From the NCBI RefSeq assembly GCF_003431825.1, contig NZ_CP020083.1:2704501-2768500 (forward strand): a DNA stretch of 64,000 bases, given 5' to 3'. This document shows positions 42,836 through 50,673 of the stretch, piece by piece. Numbering within the stretch: the stretch's first letter is position 1; each line of letters opens with the position of its first letter. The notes beneath the pieces were generated by a model. The model worked only from the letters and a program-made list of their open reading frames with translations. It searched no databases and was not told the DNA's origin. Source of the DNA: Blastomonas fulva. GTDB taxonomy: Bacteria > Pseudomonadota > Alphaproteobacteria > Sphingomonadales > Sphingomonadaceae. Made by a program: the position numbers and the translations under genes.

Positions 42836-44421
42836 AGCGTCTGCTCCGGTGTTTCATCTGCAAGCCTGGCTGCCTCGCGGTCGCGCAGGACCTTGCGGTT
42901 GACCTTTCCAGCGGGTGTTTTGGGCAGCTCGCTGACAAACTCCACGATGCGTGGAAATTCGTGCTGGGCCAGTTTCTTCCGCGTAAAATCCTGCAGTTCC
43001 CTGGTCAGGGCGTCGCTGCCTGCGACATTGGCGATGACAAAGGCCTTCACCACCTGTCCGCGCTTTTCATCGGGTGCGCCGATCACCGCACATTCCAGCA
43101 CGTTGTCGTGCTTCAGCATGGTGTTTTCGATCTCTACGGCAGACATCGTCCAGCCAGCCGAGATGATGACATCATCAGCACGTCCGCAGTGGTAGAAATA
43201 CCCATCGGCGTCGATCTTTGCGCGATCCTTGGTCGTTTCCCATTGGCCGCGGCGCCAGAGCATCAGCTCTCCGATTTCTCGGGGCGCCGACATGCTGCCA
43301 TCAGGGCGTTGGACCTCCAGCCGCTGGCCAGGAATTGCCTTGCCCAGCGAGCCCGGCTTGACGTGAAAATCCTGTGCACCGGGATAGTTGACCAGCACCA
43401 CGCCGATCTCGGTGGTGCCGTACATCGAACATGCGGGGGTCTTGAAATGGCTGTCGATCCAGTCGAGCGTAGCCGGATCGATCGGCTCGCCGGTGTAGCT
43501 CAGCTTTTGGAAATGGAAGGTGTAGTCGTCGCCTTTGCCCGTGTTCTTCATCATGCGATAATGGGTCGCGGCGGCGCTCATGTTGGTTATGCCAAAATCG
43601 TCGAGCGCCTGCATCAGCCGGACGGGATCAAATCGGCCTGCAAAGGTTCCGGTCGTCACGCCCAGCCCCAGCGGCGCGAGCGTGCCATGCCAAAGTCCAT
43701 GGCCCCATGCGGGTGACGAAGGGCAGAAGAATTCGTCTCCTGGGCGGATGCCGGTCCCATAGAGCGCCGCGAACATGAGTGTCACCAGCGCCTTGTGAGT
43801 ATGCTTCACCGCTTCGGGCAATTCGCGCGTGGTGCCACTGGTGTACTGGAAAACGGCAAGATCGTCCGCGCGTGTTCGAGGTGTATATGTTGCTGGGAAA
43901 TGAGCGATCGACGCGAGGAACGTGTCATCGGCAACGATCACGGCGGGTTTGCCATCCTCGTTAACGATGCTGCGTGCCATATCGGCCTTTTCGGCATTGG
44001 TGACCAGCATCGCCGGGGTACAGTCGCCCACGCGCAGGCGCAGCGCATCCGGGCCGAACAGTGTGAACATGGGGACGGATATCGCGCCGGTCTGCATCGC
44101 GCCAAAGAGGCAGACGTAAAAGGCGAGCGACGGCTCCAACATGAAGGCGATCCGCTCGCCAGGCTTTATACCCTCGCTGTCCAGCCAGTGCGCGAAGCGT
44201 GCCGCACCGGCATGGATCTGATCGAAGCTGAGGATTTCATCAGTGCCGTCGGAGTGGGCGATCCGTACTGCTGCACGTCCGCTCCCGTCCGCATGGCGGG
44301 TGATGCACTCGTGAGCGATATTCAGTTTCGTGCGGTCGCCATCGAACAGCGCCCAAAGGGCATCCATCGATGCATGCTGCTGGGCGTCGGCATAGCTTGA
44401 AAGGTCAGTGAGTCGGATCAT
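42832..44421 (-). CDS. AMP-forming acyl-CoA synthetase, 529 aa
   Basis: ANL-superfamily ligase activating a carboxylic acid with ATP and CoA. The A3 loop is unusual (TSGTTRELPEAV in place of the TSGTTGxPK form). The A5-like CSMYGTTEIG, A7 YFYHCGRADDVI and A10 PKTPAGKVNRKVL are present, with the catalytic Lys in GKVNRK. The overall style is acetate/medium-chain acyl-CoA synthetase-like. The ATG at 44421 is chosen. It is first in the leftward operon and divergent from the IclR regulator across 61 nt. Substrate unknown; the setting suggests a side-chain or ring-derived acid. Confidence 0.9.
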   Translation of the reverse strand: MIRLTDLSSYADAQQHASMDALWALFDGDRTKLNIAHECITRHADGSGRAAVRIAHSDGTDEILSFDQIHAGAARFAHWLDSEGIKPGERIAFMLEPSLAFYVCLFGAMQTGAISVPMFTLFGPDALRLRVGDCTPAMLVTNAEKADMARSIVNEDGKPAVIVADDTFLASIAHFPATYTPRTRADDLAVFQYTSGTTRELPEAVKHTHKALVTLMFAALYGTGIRPGDEFFCPSSPAWGHGLWHGTLAPLGLGVTTGTFAGRFDPVRLMQALDDFGITNMSAAATHYRMMKNTGKGDDYTFHFQKLSYTGEPIDPATLDWIDSHFKTPACSMYGTTEIGVVLVNYPGAQDFHVKPGSLGKAIPGQRLEVQRPDGSMSAPREIGELMLWRRGQWETTKDRAKIDADGYFYHCGRADDVIISAGWTMSAVEIENTMLKHDNVLECAVIGAPDEKRGQVVKAFVIANVAGSDALTRELQDFTRKKLAQHEFPRIVEFVSELPKTPAGKVNRKVLRDREAARLADETPEQTL

Positions 44422-44460
44422 GCGGACGCTGTCCCACAAGCGCCTTGCAGTTGTAAATAA

Positions 44461-44484
44461 TGAATGCTATTCAATATATCGAAT
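44461..44484. promoter_or_regulatory. Overlapping palindromes at IclR start
   Basis: TGAAT-gct-ATTCA (44461-44473) is perfect. ATTCAATATATCGAAT (44469-44484), symmetric but for one pair, overlaps it and runs into the IclR ATG. The pair sits in the 61-nt space between the IclR gene and the divergent CoA ligase, a likely IclR autoregulatory and control site. Confidence 0.5.
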
Positions 44485-45238
44485 GACTGACAGCAAAGCC
44501 CCCGCCATCGCCCGCGCGGCCGCAATTCTGCGGCTTCTGGGCAAAAGTGACACGCCGCTGGGTGTGAACACTATCGCCCGGGCGTTGGGTCTCGTGCCGT
44601 CAACCTGCCTGTACGTGCTGCGCGCGCTGACGGAGGAGGAGCTGGTGGCTTTCGATCCCGACACCAAACGCTACACTTTGGATGCCGGCGTGCTGACCCT
44701 GGCGCGCGGATGGTTGCGCCGAAACCGGTTTGCCGATGTGATTCAGCCAGCGCTCGATCGGCTGTCGCGCGACTATAATGTCACGATGCTTGCGGTTCAG
44801 GTCGTCGGATTGCAGCACATGGTGGTTGTTGCGACATCGCAGGGCAGCGCGAATTTTCAGTTGTCCGCGCATGTCGGCAGCCGTTTTCCCGCGCTGATCA
44901 GCGCAACGGGGCGGTGCATCGCGGCCTTTGGTGGCTACCCGTCAGGCGAACTGGAACGCCGCTTCCACAAGCTGCGCTGGGACAATCCGCCAACTTATGC
45001 CGACTGGTGCGAGCAGGTCGCCGAGACGAAACGCCAGGGGTATGCACTCGATCGCGGCCATTACATCGCCGGTGTCACCGTGATCGCCGCTCCGGTCACC
45101 AATGGCAGGGGCAGTCTGAGCCACGCTCTGGTCGCGGTGGGCCTGGCCAGCGCGGTTGAGCGCGCCGGCGTTCAGACCATAGGTGAACACCTGTCCGCCG
45201 CGGCCCGAACAGCATCAGACAGGCTGGACGAGGGCTAG
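44483..45238 (+). CDS. IclR-family transcriptional regulator, 251 aa
   Basis: N-terminal winged HTH (LGVNTIARALGLVPSTCLYVLRAL) and an IclR effector domain with GSRFPALISATGRCIAAFGG and the late DRGHYIAGVTVIAAPV. IclR proteins sense small acids or aromatics and usually act on their own promoter and the divergent gene. The ATG at 44483 abuts the palindromes. It is divergent from the CoA ligase operon; its stop overlaps the convergent sulfotransferase stop by 4 nt. Confidence 0.92.
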   Translation: MTDSKAPAIARAAAILRLLGKSDTPLGVNTIARALGLVPSTCLYVLRALTEEELVAFDPDTKRYTLDAGVLTLARGWLRRNRFADVIQPALDRLSRDYNVTMLAVQVVGLQHMVVVATSQGSANFQLSAHVGSRFPALISATGRCIAAFGGYPSGELERRFHKLRWDNPPTYADWCEQVAETKRQGYALDRGHYIAGVTVIAAPVTNGRGSLSHALVAVGLASAVERAGVQTIGEHLSAAARTASDRLDEG

Positions 45239-46404
45239 CCCTTTACGGGAATGGCGAACCGTTCGATGTAATCGGCAAAATGGCTGTAAACCTTGTCGCG
45301 GGTAAGACCATAGTCCTCTAGCGCGTAGGCATGTTTGCCGTGTTTGCCCTGCGGGTTGCTGTCCAGCATGTTCTGCATCGCGGCGGTTGCATCATCGGTC
45401 AGCGCATCGCCGAAATGTGTATAAAGTTTGTGCATCTCGCCAATGGGGTCGGCGGTCAGTTCCTTGTACTGGATGTGATGGATCGACCCCGCTCCGTGCT
45501 TCGCTTCATAGGCGAGCGTGCGATCGATCATGGCGCCAAAAGTCTCGAGCGACACCTCTGCAACCGCAATCGGGTCAACATCTTCGCTGTACAGCTTGCG
45601 AACTGCGTAAACGAGCGAGCATGCCGACGCGACGACATCTGCAGGATCTCGGTGGGTCATGACCAGTTGTGCATCGGGATAGATCTCGGTCAGCGCATCG
45701 AGATACAGCGGATGCCAAGGGTTCTTGAAGGTCCAGTGGCCCTTGTTGTCCTGTTGAAGCAGCTGCATCAGCCGCTTGTGATAACGGAACGCGGGGCGGT
45801 AATCGGTCTTCATGAACCACGCGTGATAGCTCGGGACGTCGTATTGAGAGTCATACACCTGCGAGCAGAAGGTCGGCGACATCGCAAACTGGCATTCGCA
45901 CGATGAATCGGCATCTTCATGATGCATCGCCGAAATGTGAGGCACGTACTTCAGCGACATGTCGAGCTTGGCCTGTTCGGCATGATAGCGGGGGTCGCTG
46001 CGCAGCTCGCCCTTTGCTGCCGGCGGCGCGCTTGCAAACGCCTCCCACCGCATGAAGCTGCGCCGTGCCGGATCCGCCGCCAGGAGGTTGATCGCAAGCG
46101 TCGTGCCGGTGCGCGGCAGGCCGAAGACGAATGTAGGCTTGACGATCGGCGCATCCAGCAGTTGGGGGTGCCGGGCCAGATGGTCCTCAACCTGCAGGCG
46201 GTTGACCAGCGTGGCGACAATGCTGGCCGCAACGCGCCCTGATGCAGCTTCGGTCAGCCTGGCTTCGTCGTTCAATGCCTTGACCAGAACATCGAGACCT
46301 TCGCGGAAGCTGGGGTCGCCAAAGTCGGACAGGCCAGCCTGTGTTGATGCTGCGGCCAGCAGGGTCCCGGTATCCAGTGCGGTCACGGTCGTTGTCATGG
46401 TCAT
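45235..46404 (-). CDS. Sulfotransferase-family protein, 389 aa
   Basis: PAPS-dependent sulfotransferase fold (Sulfotransfer_3-like). The 5'-phosphosulfate loop FGLPRTGTT (94-102) and the 3'-phosphate motif THRDPADVVAS are both present. It is longer than aryl/steroid sulfotransferases, with an N-terminal helical domain. It follows the second MaoC-fold gene by 2 nt. Transfer of sulfate to a hydroxylated substrate or use in detoxification are options. In related bacterial clusters the true acceptor is usually unknown. Confidence 0.87.
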   Translation of the reverse strand: MTMTTTVTALDTGTLLAAASTQAGLSDFGDPSFREGLDVLVKALNDEARLTEAASGRVAASIVATLVNRLQVEDHLARHPQLLDAPIVKPTFVFGLPRTGTTLAINLLAADPARRSFMRWEAFASAPPAAKGELRSDPRYHAEQAKLDMSLKYVPHISAMHHEDADSSCECQFAMSPTFCSQVYDSQYDVPSYHAWFMKTDYRPAFRYHKRLMQLLQQDNKGHWTFKNPWHPLYLDALTEIYPDAQLVMTHRDPADVVASACSLVYAVRKLYSEDVDPIAVAEVSLETFGAMIDRTLAYEAKHGAGSIHHIQYKELTADPIGEMHKLYTHFGDALTDDATAAMQNMLDSNPQGKHGKHAYALEDYGLTRDKVYSHFADYIERFAIPVKG

Positions 46405-46406
46405 CG

Positions 46407-47585
46407 TTATCCCGGTTTCTTCATGAGTTCGATTTCGGCCTTGGCCGTCGCCAGCACGCCGCCCAGTTGATTTTCCATCCTGCAGTCTACTGCGATCATG
46501 TGGCGGCCATCGGCATCGACATATTTGTCAAGGATGTTGCCGGTCATGATGGTGATGTCGCCGGTCAGTGCGGGGCTGCGATAGTTGGCGACCGAGTGGC
46601 GCACCATGCCCCATTCGCTGGCCCATCCGGCCAGATAGTCGGTGATCCATGCCCCCATCGATGCACCATAGCCATAGCCGCGCGGCATGCCGATATAGCG
46701 TGCCCAGCGCGGGAAAAGGTGTCCGCGCGACGGGCCGATGTACGCACCATCGGTGTTTTCTGGGTTGTTGGCCTCTTCGGTCGGGTCCTGCTCGGGGCCT
46801 GCCATGGGGCCGACAAAACCCAGCATCGCCATGTCGAGATCAGTCCGGCGGTGCATCGATCCCCATTGGGTGAAGGTGTAGCTGCGCCATTCGGTGGTGA
46901 AGCTGACAATCGAGTGCGGGCCGAACACGCGCTCGGGCAGCGCGGTTCCTGCTTCGACATCATCCCAGTAGCGCGGCGAGTGGCCCAGATCGTGCAGCAT
47001 CTTGATCCAGGTGTATTTGCGCGCTTCAAGGGCTTCCAGCTCATCATCGGTCCACACCGGATCATCATATCCTTCGGTGGTTCCGGACTGGCTGGCCTCG
47101 CCTGCCTCCTGCGAATAGCGGATCGAGGTCGAGCGCTGCTTGGCGACCAGATCTCCGTGCTGGTTGTAATAGAAATTGTCCCCGCGCTGGAAGCAGGTGG
47201 GGCCGGCAAACTTGGTTTCCTTGATCGCGTAATCGAACGGCACCCGCTCGTTCCAGATCCGGTCTCCTGCGCGTACGACCGGGCCGTAGAACCACCATTC
47301 ATCGCCGCCGAACAGCATGTGCGAGTTGGGGATCAGCCCGATGCAGCTTGGGGCCGAGCCATGGCCATCGTCCATGGTGACGGGGAAGCTCTGCGGCGCG
47401 ATCAGACCGCCATGGCGGCTCTGCATCGCGAACATGGCGTCATAATGCAGCCGGTTTGGATAATGCATGGCCTGCACCCAGCGGCGGATGTCGTTGTTGG
47501 CAAAGGGATCGATCATGCGCGCGGGCTGCATCGGCTTGCCCATGTAGTTGTCGAGATCCGAGCAATCCAGTTTCGGTGTGGTCAT
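46407..47585 (-). CDS. MaoC/FAS1-dehydratase-like double-hotdog protein (second), 392 aa
   Basis: Same overall layout as the protein at 40021: N-terminal hotdog (FANNDIRRWVQAMHYPN, IAPQSFPVTM), a linker, and a second hotdog half ending HMIAVDCRMENQLGG. The GDDNP signature is not present at all, so enzymatic hydratase activity is doubtful; the pair could form a heteromer. The ATG at 47585 has GAGGGG upstream; the TTG one codon earlier is less likely. It is first in the two-gene operon with the sulfotransferase. Confidence 0.8.
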   Translation of the reverse strand: MTTPKLDCSDLDNYMGKPMQPARMIDPFANNDIRRWVQAMHYPNRLHYDAMFAMQSRHGGLIAPQSFPVTMDDGHGSAPSCIGLIPNSHMLFGGDEWWFYGPVVRAGDRIWNERVPFDYAIKETKFAGPTCFQRGDNFYYNQHGDLVAKQRSTSIRYSQEAGEASQSGTTEGYDDPVWTDDELEALEARKYTWIKMLHDLGHSPRYWDDVEAGTALPERVFGPHSIVSFTTEWRSYTFTQWGSMHRRTDLDMAMLGFVGPMAGPEQDPTEEANNPENTDGAYIGPSRGHLFPRWARYIGMPRGYGYGASMGAWITDYLAGWASEWGMVRHSVANYRSPALTGDITIMTGNILDKYVDADGRHMIAVDCRMENQLGGVLATAKAEIELMKKPG

Positions 47586-47832
47586 CAAGATCCCCTCTCA
47601 GCGGCGTATCTGTGTGTGAGCCTTTTCCGTAATCCGTCGCGCCATAGAAGAAAGCCCCGGCGGCGATCCATCGCCCGGGCCGGGTGTCATATCGCACCCG
47701 CGCTATTGGCGACGCTTGGCGGGCCGCAGTATGTCCGCACGGGCGATAATGACGGCCTTCAGGCTCCCAGCGCTTGATTGCCAAGATGCCTGCCCGCATG
47801 AGAATGGAACATTCGCAGGAGTTCCGATCAGC
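47586..47832. other. Divergent intergenic region
   Basis: 247 nt between the MaoC-fold gene (minus) and the small unknown protein (plus). A palindrome GGCGAT-cc-ATCGCC lies at 47662-47675. An open frame to the left (from 47716) exists but has no family likeness before the chosen start. No clear promoter hexamers seen. Confidence 0.4.
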
Positions 47833-48141
47833 ATGGATATCAAACCAGGATCGCGCTGGAAAAGCGCCGTGTGCGATGCACAGATGGTTGTGGTGAGGCC
47901 ACCGCGGGCATCAGGTGTGCTGCAGTGCGGAGGTAGCGCGGTGCTCGAACTCACCGATGCGGCCGCGCCGAGCGGGAGTATTCACCCGGACCATGCCGGC
48001 GGCGTGCTGATCGGCAAGCGCTACACCGATGCCGAAAGCGGGATCGAGGTTCTTGGAGCCAAGGCCGGCAAGGGCTCGCTGGCATTCGACGGGCGACCCT
48101 TGCAGATCAAGGACGCCAAACCCCTTCCTGCGTCCGACTAG
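47833..48141 (+). CDS. Small conserved-looking protein of unknown function, 102 aa
   Basis: No named domain recognised. It has a compact pattern KPGSRWKSAVCDAQMVVVRPP, a second Cys in LQCGGSAV, and a Gly-rich IGKRYTDAESGIEVL end with GKGSLAFDGRPL. From memory, short proteins with this GSRW..VCD..VVVV pattern occur beside AMP-forming ligases in other bacteria, but I cannot name the family. The ATG at 47833 has GGAG about 11 nt upstream. It precedes the CoA ligase by 11 nt and may assist it or bind a metal via the two Cys. Confidence 0.6.
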   Translation: MDIKPGSRWKSAVCDAQMVVVRPPRASGVLQCGGSAVLELTDAAAPSGSIHPDHAGGVLIGKRYTDAESGIEVLGAKAGKGSLAFDGRPLQIKDAKPLPASD

Positions 48142-48152
48142 GCCGAAGCCCT

Positions 48153-49649
48153 GTGCAGATTCCACTTCTTCTTGAACTAACCGCCGATGTCGCTCCAGAG
48201 CGCAAGGCCCTGGGCGATCTCGACGATGGCCTCGACTTTGCCGCGATGCGCGGCAACGCCAGGGCTGCAGCGACCTGGCTGGGTGGTACGGGGGCTGACA
48301 ATGCCGTCTTCGTCGGCCTGAACGGGGCCGCTCTGCCGGTTCTCATGTTTGCCAGCGGTATGGCGGGCAAGCCGTTCGTGCCGGTGAACTACCGCCTATC
48401 AGATTCTGAAGTGCGCAAGCTGATCGCGCGCACCGCTCCCTCGGTCGTCATCGTCGATGACGACATGCTGGCCCGCATTGAGGGGGTGGACGGGGCGCAG
48501 CTGTGCCCCCGCAGCGAATTCGAGGCACGCTTTCTGCAGCCGTCCCCGCCAGCGGGTGAACCGACCGAAGATGCCGAAAACGATGTTGCTGTTCTTCTGT
48601 TCACCAGCGGTACCACCGGCGAACCCAAGGCTGCCATGCTGCGCCATGCAAACCTCACCTCCTATGTCATGTCGACAGTCGAGTTCCTGGGCGCGGGGGA
48701 AGACGAAGCAGCACTGGTCAGCGTGCCGCCCTATCACATCGCCGGGATATCGGCTGTCCTGACATCGGCTTATGGCGGGCGAAGGATCGTTTATCTGCCA
48801 GCCTTCACGGCTGAGGCCTGGGTAGAGATAGCTGCGCGGGAGCGGATCACCCACGCAATGGTAGTGCCCACGATGCTCGATCGTATCCTTGATGTGCTTG
48901 ACCAATCCGGCGTGACCCTGCCTGCTTTGCGGGCCCTGTCCTATGGCGGCGGCCGCATGCCCGAGCCGGTGATCGCGCGAGCGCTGGAGGCCTTGCCGCA
49001 TGTCGATTTCGTCAACGCCTATGGGCTCACCGAAACCAGTTCGACCATTGCGCTGCTGGGCGCGGCCGATCACCGCACAGCCATTGCCAGTTCCGATCCG
49101 GTGGTTCGCCGCCGCCTGGGATCGGTCGGCAAGCCGCTGCCGAGCATAGAGCTCCAGATCCGCCGCGAGGACGGCAGCGTGTGCAATGCCGGCGAACCCG
49201 GCGAAATCCACGTCCGCGGTGATCAGGTCTCGGGCGAGTATCTCCATAAAAAGGCCATTGCCGACGATGGCTGGTTCGCCACCAACGATGCGGGCTGGCT
49301 GGATGATGAAGGCTATCTGTTTGTCGATGGCCGGTTGGACGACGTGATCGTGCGGGGCGGCGAAAACATTTCCCCCGGTGAGATTGAGGACGTCCTGCGC
49401 GCCCACGCCGATGTCGCAGACGTTGCAGTGCTAGGCCTGCCATGCGTGCAATGGGGCGAAAAGGTTGCCGCTGTCATTGTCACGCATGGCGCTCCGGGTG
49501 ACGTGGAGGCGCTGGCGCATCATGTCAAAAGCCGCCTTCGGTCCACCAAAACGCCTGAAAGCTGGTTCTTCCGCGATGCGCTTCCCTATAATGAAACTGG
49601 CAAGTTACTGCGGCGGGTGCTGAAGACGGAACTGGCCAGCGAAAGCTGA
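48153..49649 (+). CDS. AMP-forming acyl-CoA ligase, 498 aa, GTG start
   Basis: ANL-family ligase: A3 loop FTSGTTGEPKAAM, A5 NAYGLTETSST, A7 GWFATNDAGWLDDEGYLFVDGRLDD, A10 PYNETGKLLRRVL with the catalytic Lys. It activates an organic acid to its CoA ester. The start is GTG at 48153. It is cotranscribed with the small unknown protein upstream and the crotonase, CaiB-like protein and amidohydrolase downstream. Together they suggest a CoA-linked branch of the pathway. Confidence 0.92.
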   Translation: MQIPLLLELTADVAPERKALGDLDDGLDFAAMRGNARAAATWLGGTGADNAVFVGLNGAALPVLMFASGMAGKPFVPVNYRLSDSEVRKLIARTAPSVVIVDDDMLARIEGVDGAQLCPRSEFEARFLQPSPPAGEPTEDAENDVAVLLFTSGTTGEPKAAMLRHANLTSYVMSTVEFLGAGEDEAALVSVPPYHIAGISAVLTSAYGGRRIVYLPAFTAEAWVEIAARERITHAMVVPTMLDRILDVLDQSGVTLPALRALSYGGGRMPEPVIARALEALPHVDFVNAYGLTETSSTIALLGAADHRTAIASSDPVVRRRLGSVGKPLPSIELQIRREDGSVCNAGEPGEIHVRGDQVSGEYLHKKAIADDGWFATNDAGWLDDEGYLFVDGRLDDVIVRGGENISPGEIEDVLRAHADVADVAVLGLPCVQWGEKVAAVIVTHGAPGDVEALAHHVKSRLRSTKTPESWFFRDALPYNETGKLLRRVLKTELASES

Positions 49650-49668
49650 GCTGGGTAGGCTTGCCGTC

Positions 49669-50673
49669 ATGGCGAAGGCACCGCAACCGGGCGATATCGA
49701 TTTCCTGACCGCAGACCGATTTTCCGCGCTGGGTGACACGCCCGTCATCATCGCCGATTTGCCGGGTTGGAATCTGCCCGAACCAGCGGTCCAGGCGGTG
49801 TGCATCGGGATCGATGCGGAAGGTCGGCTGCCTCCTGTTGACCCGGGCCAGTTCGACATTCTGGTGACCACGGCCAAGCAGGCCCCGGCACCATGGGTCA
49901 GCATCGAGCATGCGCGTCTTGAAAGCCATCTGCGCGACCTTGCACAAGCGGCGCACCATTGGCCTGCCGCAGCGACCATCCTGTGCCGGGTGCTCAGGAT
50001 TTCAGAAACTATCCCGTTTAGCCATGCGCTCGATGTGGAGTCGCTTGCCTATTCTACGCTACTGGGCGGCGCAGAATTCCAGCGCTGGCGCATCGCCCGT
50101 GGCCCGTTGCCGCTCCCGGGCAGCGACGATAGCGAGGTACTGGTCGAGCGGGACGAAGACCTTGTCACCGTCACGTTGAACAATCCCGGTTCCCAAAATG
50201 CCATGACGGCGGGCATGCGCGATGCGCTGCATGGCGCGCTAGCCAACATCCTTGATGATCCCACCGGTCCTGAGCTGAGGCTCAGGGCGAACGGGCGGTG
50301 TTTCTCCACCGGTGGCGCTCTGGGTGAGTTCGGCAGCGCTACCGACCTTTCGCAGGCGCATATCGTGCGCACCCTGCGCAGTTGCGCGCGCCTGCTTCAC
50401 AGCTTGGGGGGCAGGGGGCAGGTGTACCTGCAGGGGGCATGTGTTGGCTCCGGAATCGAGATTCCCGCTGCCGCCGGTCGCCGCATCGCAGGCCCCGACG
50501 CGTGGTTCCAGTTGCCCGAGCTTCGGATGGGGTTGATCCCCGGCGCAGGCGGAACGGCCAGCATCGCGCGCGCAATCGGTCGGCACCGCACCGCCTGGAT
50601 GGTTCTCTCCGGCAGGCGTATCCGTGCAGAACAGGCGCTGGCCTGGGGCCTTGTCCACGAGATAGCCCGATGA
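49669..50673 (+). CDS. Crotonase-family protein with N-terminal extension, 334 aa
   Basis: The C-terminal 190 residues are an enoyl-CoA hydratase/isomerase domain. An oxyanion loop is in FSTGGALGEFG, GACVGSGIEIPAAA follows, and the later GLIPGAGGTASIARAIG holds the usual structural loop. The N-terminal 145 residues are unlike a normal crotonase and look like a degenerate copy or a separate helical domain. It starts 19 nt after the CoA ligase, and its stop overlaps the CaiB-like ATG. Likely a hydratase or isomerase on the CoA ester made by the neighbouring ligase. Confidence 0.82.
   Translation: MAKAPQPGDIDFLTADRFSALGDTPVIIADLPGWNLPEPAVQAVCIGIDAEGRLPPVDPGQFDILVTTAKQAPAPWVSIEHARLESHLRDLAQAAHHWPAAATILCRVLRISETIPFSHALDVESLAYSTLLGGAEFQRWRIARGPLPLPGSDDSEVLVERDEDLVTVTLNNPGSQNAMTAGMRDALHGALANILDDPTGPELRLRANGRCFSTGGALGEFGSATDLSQAHIVRTLRSCARLLHSLGGRGQVYLQGACVGSGIEIPAAAGRRIAGPDAWFQLPELRMGLIPGAGGTASIARAIGRHRTAWMVLSGRRIRAEQALAWGLVHEIAR

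Noticed and set aside
41192..43195. Long plus-strand frame opposite the secreted protein and CoA ligase
   Set aside because: The minus-strand genes have signal peptide, ligase motifs and proper starts; the plus frame shows only Arg/Gly/His-rich noise.
46341..47777. Long plus-strand frame opposite the second MaoC-fold gene
   Set aside because: No recognisable domain; the opposite strand holds a double-hotdog protein cotranscribed with the sulfotransferase.
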